From contig NZ_JH719395.1 of assembly GCF_000271845.1 (NCBI RefSeq), positions 1,918,146 to 1,982,145 of the forward strand: 64,000 nt of DNA, in the 5' to 3' direction. Position 1 is the first letter of the stretch; every line of letters begins with the position of its first letter. The position numbers were made by a program, and so were the translations under genes. The notes under the pieces were generated by a model. That model saw only the letters and a program-made list of their open reading frames with translations. It ran no database searches and was not told the DNA's origin. Source of the stretch: Rhizobium leguminosarum bv. trifolii WSM2297 (GTDB taxonomy: Bacteria; Pseudomonadota; Alphaproteobacteria; Rhizobiales; Rhizobiaceae). Shown here piece by piece: positions 54,279 to 63,832 of the stretch.

Positions 54279-54810
54279 TTCCCTCTCCTGTGTTTTAAGC
54301 GCCGGACGGCGCTATTTTGATCTGAAACAAGCAGTTGGCGTGCATGAGGAAACACCCAACGCCCCTTGGAGGACCGCCAGCGACTGCCGGTCCCGAAAGC
54401 TCGACGGACACGAAGGCGGATCGCCTGCGGCCGGATTGCGCGCCCTGCTCATGACCAGCATCGGGCGCGGCAAAATGGATGGGAAAAGCCGATGGATGCT
54501 GAGCTTCGCCACCAGCCTGACGGCCGGCGGGTGGTTTTCTCGATCATCCTCGAAGCGGTTCCGGCTTGGCTTTTGCTGCCGGTTTTCGTGGGCTTCGATC
54601 TGCTGTTCCCTTGGACCGAATTAAGGCCAAAAAAATACCAATTGTCCAGCCGAATTTTAACTTTTCGGCCGCCAAAAATTCATTAAAAATTTTTATTGAA
54701 TAAAATCAATGCGATATAAAGACAAATTTTCTTCGTCATTTCCACTTGGTAAATGGTATTTTTTTGGTATTGTAATAAAAAACATGGGGAACGGTGTATT
54801 CGGAGGCCCG
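54279..54810. other. Divergent promoter region of the sugar ABC and kinase genes
   Basis: About 530 bp lie between the divergent genes with no credible ORF. The AT content rises sharply from 54610 to 54790. TGGTA(A/T) occurs at 54747, 54754 and 54765 on the plus strand, and the inverse ATACCA at 54635-54640. These resemble half-sites of HutC/NagR-type GntR regulators (TGGTAT...ATACCA) and probably bind the regulator encoded at 55692. Confidence 0.5.
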
Positions 54811-55695
54811 ATGACAGAGCTTGCAATCGGCATAGACGGCGGCGGAACGAGCTGCCGGGCCGCGGTCGCGGACAGAAACGGCAATATTATCGGCCGCGGC
54901 AAATCAGGCCCGGCCAACATCCTGTCCGACCTGGAAAACTCTCTTCTCAATATCGTCGAATCTGCCCGCCAGGCGCTGCGCGATGCCGGGCTTGCCGCTG
55001 AAACCATCTCCTCCGTTGCCTCGGTCGTCGGCGTCGCCGGCGCCAATGTCACGGATTACGGCCAGCGAATCGAAAAGGCCCTGCCCTTTGCCGAAGGCCG
55101 CGTCGTCACCGATGCACTGATTGCCCTGCAAGGCGCGCTCGGCGATGCCGACGGCATCGTCGGCGCCTTCGGCACCGGCTCGGTCTATAATGCCCGCAAG
55201 AACGGCCGGCTGAACGGCATCGGCGGCTGGGGCTTCATCGTCGGCGACCAGGCAAGCGGCGCCCGCCTCGGCCGCGACCTCATGGAGCGCTCACTGCTCG
55301 CCCATGACGGCGTGCGCCCGACTTCCCCGATCACCGAAGCGATCCTGGCCGAATACGGCAACGATCCCGAAAGCATCGTTGAATTCGCGCATTCGGCAAG
55401 ACCGACGGATTTTGCCCGTTACGCGCCTATCGTCTTCGAACATGCGGCCAAGGGCGATGCCGTCGCCCTCGGTATCGTCACCGATGCGGCAACGGCGATC
55501 GGCGAAAGCCTTGAAGCGCTGCTCTGGCCCGAATGCCCGTCGATTTGTCTGCTCGGCGGCCTTGCGGGCGCCTATGAGCCGTGGCTTTCCGAACGCTTTA
55601 AATCACGACTGGCCAAGCCGAAGGGCGATGCCCTGCAGGGTGCAGTGGAACTTGCCGTCAAGCTGCTGAACGACGGACAGAGAGGTGCGGCATGA
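54811..55695 (+). CDS. BadF/BadG/BcrA/BcrD-type sugar kinase, GlcNAc-kinase-like
   Basis: This 294-residue ASKHA-fold kinase has the phosphate-1 motif AIGIDGGGTSCRAAV at the N-terminus. VGAFGTGSVYN and GGWGFIVGDQASGARLG form the adenosine and sugar-site blocks, and LLGGLAGAYEPWL is near the end. It resembles N-acetylglucosamine kinases of this family. The start is the ATG at 54811 with GGAGG upstream. Its stop overlaps the GntR gene (ATGA). It probably phosphorylates the sugar imported by the divergent ABC system. Confidence 0.87.
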   Translation: MTELAIGIDGGGTSCRAAVADRNGNIIGRGKSGPANILSDLENSLLNIVESARQALRDAGLAAETISSVASVVGVAGANVTDYGQRIEKALPFAEGRVVTDALIALQGALGDADGIVGAFGTGSVYNARKNGRLNGIGGWGFIVGDQASGARLGRDLMERSLLAHDGVRPTSPITEAILAEYGNDPESIVEFAHSARPTDFARYAPIVFEHAAKGDAVALGIVTDAATAIGESLEALLWPECPSICLLGGLAGAYEPWLSERFKSRLAKPKGDALQGAVELAVKLLNDGQRGAA

Positions 55696-56456
55696 GCGAC
55701 GACCTCGCCACCCTCCTGTCCCTCGAGCGCCTGCAGGCAGCCGGCACCGGCCCGCTCTATGTCAAGCTGCGCCGCACGCTCGAAGACGCCGTGCGCACCG
55801 GCACGCTCGGTCACGGCGATGCGCTGCCGCCGGAACGCGACATCGCCGAATTTGCCGCCGTCAGCCGCGTCACCGTGCGCAAGGCAATCGACGAACTCGT
55901 CGCCGACGGCTTGCTGGTGCGCCGCCACGGCTCTGGCACCTTCGTCGCCAAACCGGTCTCCAAGGTCGAGCAGCGCCTGTCGCAGCTGACCTCCTTCACC
56001 GAGGACATGGCCCGCCGCGGCATGTCCTCCCGCTCCGAATGGCTGCACAAGGGCGTCCATACCCCCTCGCCCGACGAAATGATGATCCTCGGCCTCGGCA
56101 CCGACGTCAAGGTTTCGCGCCTCTCCCGCCTGCGCATTGCCGACGATCAGCCGCTGGCGATCGAGAATGCCAGCGTGTCCGGTGAATTCCTGCCCGATCC
56201 CTCCGCCGTCACCAATTCGCTCTATGCCGAACTCGAACGCCTCAACGTCCGTCCTGTGCGCGCCGTGCAGCGCATCTCGGCGACCAACATGAAGGAGGCC
56301 GACGCCCAGCTTCTCGGCGTCTCCGTCGGTGCGGCCGGCCTGTCGATCGAGCGCATCTCCTATCTCGCCTCCGGCCGCGCCGTGGAGTTCACCCGCTCGC
56401 TCTATCGCGGCGACGCCTATGATTTCGTCGCCGAGCTGACGATCGGGGTGACATAA
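55692..56456 (+). CDS. GntR family regulator, HutC/UTRA subfamily
   Basis: This 254-residue regulator has a winged-helix domain (about 15-85; LPPERDIAEFAAVSRVTVRKAI) and a UTRA ligand-binding domain (about 105-250; EDMARRGMSSRSEW, ISYLASGRAVEFTRSLYRGDAYDF). UTRA regulators of NagR/DasR type sense phosphorylated amino sugars. It is coupled to the sugar kinase gene and probably controls the divergent ABC operon through the TGGTAT-type sites between them. Confidence 0.92.
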   Translation: MSDDLATLLSLERLQAAGTGPLYVKLRRTLEDAVRTGTLGHGDALPPERDIAEFAAVSRVTVRKAIDELVADGLLVRRHGSGTFVAKPVSKVEQRLSQLTSFTEDMARRGMSSRSEWLHKGVHTPSPDEMMILGLGTDVKVSRLSRLRIADDQPLAIENASVSGEFLPDPSAVTNSLYAELERLNVRPVRAVQRISATNMKEADAQLLGVSVGAAGLSIERISYLASGRAVEFTRSLYRGDAYDFVAELTIGVT

Positions 56457-56459
56457 TCC

Positions 56460-56861
56460 CTACCAGAAGCGGGCGATCCAAAGCTGATTTCCGACGAGTT
56501 CGTCGAAGATCGAGTCGGCAGAGATGATCGGCATCCCATTCTGCATGGCCGTCGCAGCGAGAAGCCGGTCGAACGGATCGCGATGCGCCCAATCCATCTT
56601 CGCCGCAGCCAGGCAGACTTCTGGTGTCAATGCCGCTGCAATCGCACCCTGCTCCTGCAGCAACTCCGCCAGCCGGCCGACGAAAGGCTCCATCTCCGGC
56701 CATTTGCCGAGACGCACCTTCTGTCCAATTTCAAACAGGGATATCGGACTGACGAGAATGGTTTCAGCCTTTTCGATCAGGGCAATCGCCTTGGCCGAGA
56801 GCCGCTTGTCGTCGGTCAGCGACCACGCCCACGCATGGGTGTCGAGCAGAAGCGAATTCAC
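56460..56861 (-). CDS. vapC: PIN-domain toxin, VapC-like
   Basis: This 133-residue PIN-domain RNase is the presumed toxin of a type II system. Acidic active-site residues are visible in LLLDTHAWAW (D7), SLFEIGQ (E44), HRDPFDRLLAATA and IISADSIFD. It starts at GTG, overlapping the antitoxin stop as GTGA, which is the normal coupling. It ends 3 bp after the convergent GntR gene. VapC toxins cleave tRNA or rRNA; this one's target is unknown. Confidence 0.88.
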   Translation of the reverse strand: MNSLLLDTHAWAWSLTDDKRLSAKAIALIEKAETILVSPISLFEIGQKVRLGKWPEMEPFVGRLAELLQEQGAIAAALTPEVCLAAAKMDWAHRDPFDRLLAATAMQNGMPIISADSIFDELVGNQLWIARFW

Positions 56862-57091
56862 TCGCTCCCTTCCCAGGTCGCAATTTCGCCCTCATTCATG
56901 GGCTCGAAAAAGTCCGGCCCATCACCAGTAATTTGCCCCTTCAGCAGGCCGATTTTGAAGGAAGACTGCGTAATCGGTACGATCTTCACCACTGGCTTGC
57001 GCCCCTTGGCGATCACCACTTCCTCGCCGGAAAGGGCGGCATCGATCAATTTCGACAGGTTGGTCTTTGCTGCATGGATCGTAACTTGCAT
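56858..57091 (-). CDS. Antitoxin of the Phd/YefM type
   Basis: This 77-residue protein begins MQVTIHAAKTNLSKLIDAAL and has the Phd/YefM DNA-binding fold (KTNLSKLIDAALSGEEVVIAKGRKPVVKIVP), then an acidic C-terminus expected to wrap the toxin. The ATG at 57091 has GAGG upstream; an in-frame start 28 codons earlier is less likely. A perfect 10-bp palindrome GTTAGCTAAC lies 10 bp before the start and is a candidate autoregulatory site. Confidence 0.87.
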   Translation of the reverse strand: MQVTIHAAKTNLSKLIDAALSGEEVVIAKGRKPVVKIVPITQSSFKIGLLKGQITGDGPDFFEPMNEGEIATWEGSE

Positions 57092-57100
57092 CGCGGCCTC

Positions 57101-57126
57101 GTTAGCTAACTTGGCTAAGCATAGCA
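57101..57126. promoter_or_regulatory. Candidate operator of the toxin-antitoxin pair
   Basis: GTTAGCTAAC (57101-57110) is a perfect palindrome, followed by the similar GCTAAGCATAGC. It lies directly upstream of the antitoxin start, as expected for autorepression. Confidence 0.55.
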
Positions 57127-57198
57127 TCTCGCCGTCAATTCTGCCATCAAATTCAAAGAAGCTGAATACCGGCAATTATTGAGCAACATGAAAATCAT

Positions 57199-57229
57199 AA
57201 AGCCGGAAAGCGATCCACTTCCCGGCTTT
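57199..57229. terminator. Possible terminator between metH and the antitoxin gene
   Basis: AAAGCCGG (57199-57206) pairs with CCGGCTTT (57222-57229), with a partly paired AAAG/CTTC interior. It lies 56 bp after the metH stop on the minus strand. The T-tract is weak, so the call is tentative. Confidence 0.5.
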
Positions 57230-57284
57230 CTATTGAAATCGACCTCTGAGCCTACGGCCCTAAACGATTGCGAAGACTCGGCAA

Positions 57285-60200
57285 TCAGGCCGCGTCCTCG
57301 ATCTCCTCGCCCGTCCTCCGCGGCACATAGTTGAGCACCGGTCCGAGCCAGCGTTCGACTTCGGAAACCTGCATGCCCTTGCGCTTGGCATAGTCTTCGA
57401 CCTGGTCGCGCTCCACCTTGGCGACACCGAAATAATGGGAGTCGGGGTGGCCGATATAGAGGCCCGAGACCGAGGAGCCGGGCCACATCGCATAGCTCTC
57501 CGTCAGCTTCACGCCGGCCGTCTTTTCCGCATCGAGCAGTTTGAAGAGCGTTGCCTTTTCCGTGTGGTCGGGCTGGGCGGGATAACCGGGCGCCGGGCGG
57601 ATGCCGGCATAGGCTTCGGTAATGAGATCCTCGGTGCTGAGAGCCTCATCCTTCGCATAACCCCAGTACTCCTGACGGACGCGCTCGTGCATGCGTTCGG
57701 CAAACGCTTCGGCGAAACGGTCGGCCAGGGCCTTGACCAGGATCGAGGAATAATCGTCGTTTGCCCGCTCGAAGCGTTCCGCGATGGCGATTTCCTCGAT
57801 GCCTGCCGTCACCACGAAGCCGCCGACATAATCCGTGACACCGCTCGAAACCGGCGCGACGAAGTCGGAGAGCGCCACGTTCGGCCGGCCGTCCCGCTTC
57901 GAAAGCTGTTGGCGCAGGGTGTAGAACGTCGCAAGCTCCTCTTTGCGGCTCTCATCGGTAAACAGACGGATATCGTCGCCGACGGCGCCGGCCGGCCAGA
58001 AGCCGATGACGGCGCGCGGGCGGAACCACTTCTCGTCGATGATCTTCTTCAGCATCGCCTGCGCATCGGCCCAGAGCGCACGCGCCGCCTCGCCCTGCTT
58101 CTCGTCTTCGAGGATAGCGGGGTAACGGCCGCGCAGTTCCCAGGTCTGGAAGAACGGCGTCCAGTCGATGTATCGGGCGAGCTCAGCCAGATCGTAATCC
58201 TCGAACACTTTCGTGCCGAAGAATTGCGGCTTCGTCGGCTGGTAGGCAGACCAGTCGACCTTATGCGCATTGTCGCGGGCCCGCGGCAACGGCAGACGCA
58301 CCTTCTCGGCCTCGCTGCGCGCATGGGCGGCCGCCACCTTGGCATATTCGGTCCTTGTATCGTCGACATAGCCCTGGCGCGTCTCGGGCGACAGCAGTGC
58401 CGAGACGACACCGACGGCGCGGCTGGCATCGGTGACGTAGACCGCCTGGCCCTTGTTGTAACCGGGATGGATCTTCACCGCGGTATGCACGCGGCTGGTC
58501 GTCGCCCCGCCGATCAACAGCGGGATTTCGAAGCCCTGCCGCTCCATCTCGGCCGCGACATGCACCATTTCGTCGAGCGACGGCGTGATCAGGCCAGAAA
58601 GGCCGATGACATCGACCTTTTCGGCGATCGCCGTTTCGAGGATCTTCGACGCCGGCACCATGACGCCGAGGTCGACGATCTCGTAATTGTTGCAGGCAAG
58701 CACGACGCCGACGATATTCTTACCGATATCGTGCACGTCGCCCTTGACCGTCGCCATCAGGATCTTGCCGGCCGACCGCCGCTCGTCGTCGCCGCCGTTG
58801 AGGCGCTTTTCCTCCTCCATGTAGGGCAGCAGCACGGCAACCGCCTGCTTCATGACGCGCGCCGACTTGACCACCTGCGGCAGAAACATCTTGCCCGAGC
58901 CGAACAGATCGCCGACGACATTCATGCCGGCCATCAGTGGACCTTCGATGACGTGCAGCGGCCGGGCGGCCTGCTGGCGCGCCTCCTCGGTATCGGCTTC
59001 GATATATTCGGTGATGCCGTTGACCAGCGCATGTTCGAGGCGCTTCTCGACGCTCCATTCGCGCCACGACAGATCCTGAACCCGGCCTTCCCTGGCACCG
59101 GCACCACGGAAGCGTTCGGCCACTTCGAGCAGCCGCTCGGTGCCATCAGGACGGCGGTTCAGCACCACGTCCTCGCAGGCCTCGCGCAGTTCCGGATCGA
59201 TATTGTCGTAGACGGCAAGCTGGCCGGCATTGACGATGCCCATGTCCATACCGGCCTGGATGGCGTGGTAGAGGAACACGGCATGCATCGCCTCGCGCAC
59301 CGGCTCATTGCCACGGAACGAGAAGGAAAGGTTGGAAACGCCGCCCGAAATATGCACCAGCGGCATACGCTCACGGATCGTCCGCGTCGCCTCGATAAAG
59401 TCGACGCCGTAATTATTGTGTTCCTCGATGCCGGTCGCGACCGCGAAGATATTCGGGTCGAAGATGATATCCTCTGGCGGGTAGCCGATCTTTTCGGTCA
59501 ACAGCTTATAGGCGCGCGTGCAGATTTCCACCTTGCGCTCATAGCTGTCGGCCTGCCCCGTCTCGTCGAAGGCCATGACGACGACGGCCGCACCGTAATT
59601 GTGCAGCAGCCGCGCCTGGGCGAGGAAATTCTCCTCGCCTTCCTTCAGCGAGATCGAGTTGACGATCGGCTTGCCCTGGACGCGTTTCAGGCCGGATTCG
59701 ATGATCGAGAATTTCGACGAGTCGATCATCACCGGCACGCGGGCGATATCGGGCTCGGCGGCGATCAGATTGAGGAACTCGACCATCGCCTTTTCGGAAT
59801 CGATCAGGCCTTCGTCCATGTTGATGTCGATCACCTGCGCGCCGTTCTCGACTTGGTCGCGCGCGACATCGAGCGCTGCGGTGAAATCGGCATTGGTGAT
59901 CAGCTTGCGGAACTTCGCCGAGCCGGTGACGTTGGTGCGCTCGCCGACGTTGACGAAGGGGATGTCCTTGGTCAGTTCGAAAGGTTCGAGGCCCGACAGC
60001 GACATGAAGGAGCGATGCTCGGGAATCGGACGCGGCTTGTATGTGGCGACGGTCTCGGCGATCGCCTTGATATGCTCCGGCGTCGAACCGCAGCAGCCGC
60101 CGACGATATTGACCAGGCCTTCACGGGCGAAGCTGTCGATCTGCGCGGCCATCAGTTCCGGCGTTTCGTCATACTGGCCGAATTCGTTCGGCAGGCCGGC

Positions 60201-61061
60201 ATTCGGATAGGCGCAGATGAAGGTGTCGGCGACGCCGGAAAGTTCCTGCAGATGCGGGCGCATCGCATTGGCGCCGAGCGCGCAGTTGAGGCCGATCGTG
60301 AAGGGATTGGCGTGGCGCACCGAGTTCCAGAAGGCCGACGGCGTCTGGCCGGACAGCGTGCGGCCGGAAAGGTCGGTGATCGTGCCGGAGATCATCACCG
60401 GCAAACGCACGCCCTTGGCCTCGAAACGCTCCTCGCAGGCAAAGATCGCCGCCTTGGCGTTCAGCGTGTCGAAGATCGTCTCGATCAGGATGATGTCGGC
60501 GCCGCCGTCGATCAGCCCGTCGATCTGCTCGCCATAGGCGGAGCGCAGATCGTCGAAGGTGACGGCGCGGAAACCGGGATTGTTGACGTCGGGTGAGATC
60601 GAGGCGGTGCGGTTGGTCGGGCCGATGGCGCCGGCGACGAAACGGCGGCGACCGTCCTCGCGCTCGGCGCGCTGCGCTGCGCGGCGGACGATCTCGGCAC
60701 CTTCCTTGTTAAGGTCGTAGACCGCACCTTCCATCTCGTAATCGGCCTGCGCGATGCGGGTCGAGGAGAAGGTGTTGGTCTCGAGAATATCGGCACCGGC
60801 CTTGGCGTAGCGATAATGGATCTCTTCGATCGCATCCGGCTGGGTCAGGATCAGAAGGTCGTTATTGCCCTTCTGGTGGCAGGCGCAGCCGATGAAGCGG
60901 GTTCCGCGGAACTGGTCTTCGTCATAACCGAGCCCCTGGATCTGCGTGCCCATGGCGCCGTCGAGGACAAGGATGCGCTCACTCGCGGCCTTTCTCAAAG
61001 CTGCGAAAACTTCATTGCCGTCACGTTTGCCCGTTTCCGGACCAAAGAGGGTGTCAAACAC
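57285..61061 (-). CDS. metH: Cobalamin-dependent methionine synthase MetH
   Basis: MetH transfers the methyl group of 5-methyl-THF to homocysteine through cobalamin. It has 1258 residues with the full domain series. The homocysteine domain (about 20-340) carries zinc-binding cysteines in GLNCALG and GGCCGS. The pterin domain is at about 370-630 ([13 protein letters not shown]), then the cap. The B12 domain (about 770-910) has DVHDIGKN, whose His ligates cobalt. The activation domain follows (about 930-1240; [12 protein letters not shown]). The start is the GTG at 61061 with AAGGAG seven bases upstream. A SahR-type palindrome lies 40 bp upstream. Confidence 0.97.
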   Translation of the reverse strand: MFDTLFGPETGKRDGNEVFAALRKAASERILVLDGAMGTQIQGLGYDEDQFRGTRFIGCACHQKGNNDLLILTQPDAIEEIHYRYAKAGADILETNTFSSTRIAQADYEMEGAVYDLNKEGAEIVRRAAQRAEREDGRRRFVAGAIGPTNRTASISPDVNNPGFRAVTFDDLRSAYGEQIDGLIDGGADIILIETIFDTLNAKAAIFACEERFEAKGVRLPVMISGTITDLSGRTLSGQTPSAFWNSVRHANPFTIGLNCALGANAMRPHLQELSGVADTFICAYPNAGLPNEFGQYDETPELMAAQIDSFAREGLVNIVGGCCGSTPEHIKAIAETVATYKPRPIPEHRSFMSLSGLEPFELTKDIPFVNVGERTNVTGSAKFRKLITNADFTAALDVARDQVENGAQVIDINMDEGLIDSEKAMVEFLNLIAAEPDIARVPVMIDSSKFSIIESGLKRVQGKPIVNSISLKEGEENFLAQARLLHNYGAAVVVMAFDETGQADSYERKVEICTRAYKLLTEKIGYPPEDIIFDPNIFAVATGIEEHNNYGVDFIEATRTIRERMPLVHISGGVSNLSFSFRGNEPVREAMHAVFLYHAIQAGMDMGIVNAGQLAVYDNIDPELREACEDVVLNRRPDGTERLLEVAERFRGAGAREGRVQDLSWREWSVEKRLEHALVNGITEYIEADTEEARQQAARPLHVIEGPLMAGMNVVGDLFGSGKMFLPQVVKSARVMKQAVAVLLPYMEEEKRLNGGDDERRSAGKILMATVKGDVHDIGKNIVGVVLACNNYEIVDLGVMVPASKILETAIAEKVDVIGLSGLITPSLDEMVHVAAEMERQGFEIPLLIGGATTSRVHTAVKIHPGYNKGQAVYVTDASRAVGVVSALLSPETRQGYVDDTRTEYAKVAAAHARSEAEKVRLPLPRARDNAHKVDWSAYQPTKPQFFGTKVFEDYDLAELARYIDWTPFFQTWELRGRYPAILEDEKQGEAARALWADAQAMLKKIIDEKWFRPRAVIGFWPAGAVGDDIRLFTDESRKEELATFYTLRQQLSKRDGRPNVALSDFVAPVSSGVTDYVGGFVVTAGIEEIAIAERFERANDDYSSILVKALADRFAEAFAERMHERVRQEYWGYAKDEALSTEDLITEAYAGIRPAPGYPAQPDHTEKATLFKLLDAEKTAGVKLTESYAMWPGSSVSGLYIGHPDSHYFGVAKVERDQVEDYAKRKGMQVSEVERWLGPVLNYVPRRTGEEIEDAA

Positions 61062-61101
61062 GGGAGGGCTCCTTGACGTCGTAAGACCAGACTTCCAAAT
61101 C

Positions 61102-61121
61102 ACATAAAGATATCTTTATGT
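61102..61121. promoter_or_regulatory. Probable SahR operator of metH
   Basis: ACATAAAGATATCTTTATGT is a perfect 20-bp palindrome whose 16-bp core is identical to the site at 23529-23544 before sahR-metF. It lies 40 bp upstream of the metH start. Confidence 0.83.
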
Positions 61122-61155
61122 CAATATATGCCTATCGATTTCGTGCTTTGCAAGC

Positions 61156-61260
61156 CTACAGCGCCGCGCGTCTTCAGACGCGCAAAGGACGCTGTAGCAT
61201 TATTGAATCCGCGCATCATGCTCTCCGAAAATCGATTCAGATTTTCGGAGAGCATGATGC
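61156..61260. repeat. Two palindromic intergenic repeats upstream of the AGE-family gene
   Basis: CTACAGCG (61156) to CGCTGTAG (61198) encloses CGCGCGTCT/AGACGCGC and is an imperfect hairpin. 61213-61233 (GCATCATGCTCTCCGAAAATC without its last base would fit twenty) is exactly complementary to 61240-61260 around a six-base loop, a 21-bp perfect stem. Both look like common rhizobial intergenic palindromes. Confidence 0.75.
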
Positions 61261-61335
61261 GCTGGCCCGATGACAGGCTTGCCCGACCTGTATATAGGCG
61301 TTTGCGACGCCTGTGCACGAAATCGGAGGAACATC

Positions 61336-62595
61336 ATGGCACCCGCAACCGGCAGCCCTGTGCTTGGAAACTGGACGAGCCGTGCCTATCATCGCGGCTG
61401 GCTGCTCGCCCAGGCAAACGGCCTCTTCGATTTCTTCCAGCACAATTCTCTCAACCCGAAGGGCGGCTTCTACGATCTCGACGATGCCGGCAGGCCACTC
61501 GACGCCGAGGGGCAGGTTCGCAGCATCCATATCGCGGCGCGCGCGGTGCATTGTTTCTCGATCGGCACGCTGCTCGGCCGTCCGGGTGCGAGCGATCTCG
61601 TCGACCACGGCATGGACTATCTCTGGAACCACCATCGCGACCAGAAAAACGGCGGCTATTTCTGGTCGCTTAACAATGACGGCCCTGTTGACACCAACAA
61701 ACAGGGCTATGGCCACGCCTTCGTGCTGCTCGCCGCCTCATCGGCAAAGACGATCGGCCATCCGCTGGCCGACGGCATGCTCGATGACATCACCGAAATC
61801 CTGAACACCAAGTTCTGGGAAGCAAAACACGGCGCCATCGCCGAGGAATTCACCGCAGACTGGCAGCCGCTCGACGGCGGCGCCTATCGCGGCCAGAATT
61901 CCAACATGCATCTGACCGAAGCGCTGATGGCAGCTTTTGAGGCCACCGGCGACAGAGAGTATCTGAGCAAGGCCGAAAGCATCGCCGACCTCGTCATCCG
62001 TCGGCAGGCCGGTTCGGTCGATTGGCGCGTCGCCGAACATTTCGACGCCGAATGGAGGCTCGACAAGAATTACTATCATCCGAACGAAATGTTCCGCCCG
62101 GCCGGCACGACGCCGGGCCACTGGCTGGAATGGGCCCGCCTCATCCTGCAACTCTGGGCGCTCGGCGGAAAACGCGTCGAATGGATGCCGGATGCGGCGA
62201 AGGCGCTGTTTGCGCAATCCATGGCGCTCGGCTGGGACAACGACAAGGGCGGCTTCTTCTATACGCTCGACTGGGACGACAAACCCGCCAAGCGCAACAA
62301 GCTCTGGTGGCCGGCCTGCGAAGGCGCTGCCGCCGCGCATTTCCTCAACGAGCACGTTCCGAGCGATTTCCACGAAGAGAGCTACCGCAAGATCTGGAAC
62401 GTCATCGAACGCGCCTTCATCGATCACAAGAACGGCGGCTGGCATGAGGAACTGACGGAGGATCTCGTTCCCTCGCATTCGCTCTTCCCTGGCAAGGGGG
62501 ATATTTACCACGCCCTGCAGGCCTGCCTCATCCCGCTCTTCCCGGCAACCGGCAGCCTGACCAAGGGCATCGCCGAGGCCGGCGGCAGGCTCTGA
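61336..62595 (+). CDS. AGE-family epimerase/isomerase (N-acylglucosamine 2-epimerase or mannose isomerase type)
   Basis: This 419-residue (alpha/alpha)6-barrel enzyme has conserved segments GGFYDLDDAGRPLD, QVRSIHIAARAVHCF, GYGHAFVLLA, NSNMHLTEALMAAFEATGD and PGHWLEWARLIL. Members epimerise N-acylglucosamine or isomerise mannose or sulfoquinovose; the sequence does not decide which, but the length fits aldose-ketose isomerases as well. The start is the ATG at 61336 with GGAGG upstream. Confidence 0.88.
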   Translation: MAPATGSPVLGNWTSRAYHRGWLLAQANGLFDFFQHNSLNPKGGFYDLDDAGRPLDAEGQVRSIHIAARAVHCFSIGTLLGRPGASDLVDHGMDYLWNHHRDQKNGGYFWSLNNDGPVDTNKQGYGHAFVLLAASSAKTIGHPLADGMLDDITEILNTKFWEAKHGAIAEEFTADWQPLDGGAYRGQNSNMHLTEALMAAFEATGDREYLSKAESIADLVIRRQAGSVDWRVAEHFDAEWRLDKNYYHPNEMFRPAGTTPGHWLEWARLILQLWALGGKRVEWMPDAAKALFAQSMALGWDNDKGGFFYTLDWDDKPAKRNKLWWPACEGAAAAHFLNEHVPSDFHEESYRKIWNVIERAFIDHKNGGWHEELTEDLVPSHSLFPGKGDIYHALQACLIPLFPATGSLTKGIAEAGGRL

Positions 62596-62630
62596 GGTCA
62601 GCGGCGCCAGCCGGCGCGGCAACGGCCCGC

Positions 62631-63128
62631 TCAGAGCGGCGGGGCGAGCCGCAGCGTGTCCAGATCCTTAGCGAGCATCAGCGCCAGCGCCTCGACCGCG
62701 AGATTGTGGTCGTCGCGCTGCGGCAGGCCGGAGACGGTGACCGCGCCGATGCAGCCGGTGCCCTTGACGTTGATCGGAAAACTGCCGCCATGCGGCGCAT
62801 AGTCGGCGCCGTCAAGCCCGTTATCCTCGACCGTCTTGCCGTCTTTCGCGAGCTTCAGGCCGGACGCATAGCTGCTGCGAAAATAACGCAGCACCATGTT
62901 GCGCTTGCGCCTGACCCAGTTGACGTTATCCGGCGTCACGCCCGGCAGCGCCGCATAGAAGACCGGCATCGAATGCAGGGTCACGTCGATCGCAATGCCG
63001 AGGCCGCGCTCGGTGGCGAGTTCCTGCAGGAGCTTGCCGAGTTGCCATGCCGTCGTCAGGTCGAAGGCGTCGAAGCTCAGCGCCTTCTCCTGCTCGGCGA
63101 TCCGGCTGAGATCGTTCTCGATTGTCAT
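62631..63128 (-). CDS. UPF0303 / heme-degrading-domain (HbpS-like) protein
   Basis: This 165-residue GlcG/HbpS-fold protein has DFTTAW-like DLTTAWQLGKLLQELA at the N-terminus, GIAIDVTLHSMPVFYAALPG, the RKRNMVLRYFRSSY block, and a C-terminal GSFPINVKGTGCIGAVTVSG loop typical of this family. Its biochemical role is uncertain. GAGGAG precedes the ATG. Confidence 0.85.
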   Translation of the reverse strand: MTIENDLSRIAEQEKALSFDAFDLTTAWQLGKLLQELATERGLGIAIDVTLHSMPVFYAALPGVTPDNVNWVRRKRNMVLRYFRSSYASGLKLAKDGKTVEDNGLDGADYAPHGGSFPINVKGTGCIGAVTVSGLPQRDDHNLAVEALALMLAKDLDTLRLAPPL

Positions 63129-63217
63129 GATTAGCGCTCCTCTCCTGCAATGATCCGCTGCAGACCATTCTCATCAGAGGAGAAAAAGTAAAGCAAAACT
63201 TGGGTCTATCCCTGATG

Positions 63218-63829
63218 TCAAAGTTTTGGCGTCAGCATCTCGAAACGATCGCGGATGGTGGCGCAGGTATTGCCGCCGAGCCTTGCAATGGCATCGACCG
63301 CCGCCGGATCGACATGCAGCCTTTCCGGATCGACGACACCCTCGCGGTAATGCGCATAGACGATCTCGCCCATGACGATCTGCCGCGAGCGCCCGAGCTC
63401 CAGCGTCACATGCCGCCGGCATTCGAAAGCGGCCGGCGCCTCGGCAATCCAAGGCGAGGCAACCTTCTCACCTGATATCGCGGTCAAGCCCGCCTCCTTC
63501 AACTCGTCGACGCCGCGCGGATAGCGGGCGCCGCAGACATGCATCGCCTCGGCGATGGCGAAGGAGACGATGTTGACGGTGAAGACCTCGGTCATGCGGA
63601 TATTGTGGCCGGTATCCTTGAACGACATGTCGGCATTGTTTTCGACCCCGAGCGCCAGGATCGGCGGATCGGCCGAAAGGCAATTGAAGAAGCTGAAAGG
63701 CGCCGCGTTGATCCGGCCGTTTTCGTCAACCGTCGTCACCAGCGCGATCGGCCGGGGAATGATCGTGCCGATCATCAGTTTGTAGCGCTCGCGCTCGCTC
63801 AGCTCTTTGAAGTCGAAGGAAACGGCCAT
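63218..63829 (-). CDS. Flavin reductase family protein (FMN-binding split barrel)
   Basis: This 203-residue protein has the flavin-reductase-like fold. IIPRPIALVTTVDENGRINAAPFSFFNCLSADPP is the FMN-binding region, and NIRMTEVFTVNIVSFAIAEAM follows. It may be an NAD(P)H:flavin oxidoreductase supplying a monooxygenase, or simply an FMN-binding protein. It starts 3 bp after the stop of the racemase gene, so the two are an operon. Confidence 0.87.
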   Translation of the reverse strand: MAVSFDFKELSERERYKLMIGTIIPRPIALVTTVDENGRINAAPFSFFNCLSADPPILALGVENNADMSFKDTGHNIRMTEVFTVNIVSFAIAEAMHVCGARYPRGVDELKEAGLTAISGEKVASPWIAEAPAAFECRRHVTLELGRSRQIVMGEIVYAHYREGVVDPERLHVDPAAVDAIARLGGNTCATIRDRFEMLTPKL

Positions 63830-63832
63830 GGC

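Noticed and set aside
57435..60596. A 1053-codon plus-strand reading frame opposite metH
   Set aside because: It mirrors the metH codons and has the Arg/Asp/His-rich composition of antisense frames in high-GC DNA. metH is intact with all domains, and no start signal supports the antisense frame.
61062..61335. Cobalamin riboswitch before metH
   Set aside because: The space between metH and its neighbour is only about 270 bp, of which 40 bp separate the start from the operator palindrome. I saw no B12-box, and the leader is too short.
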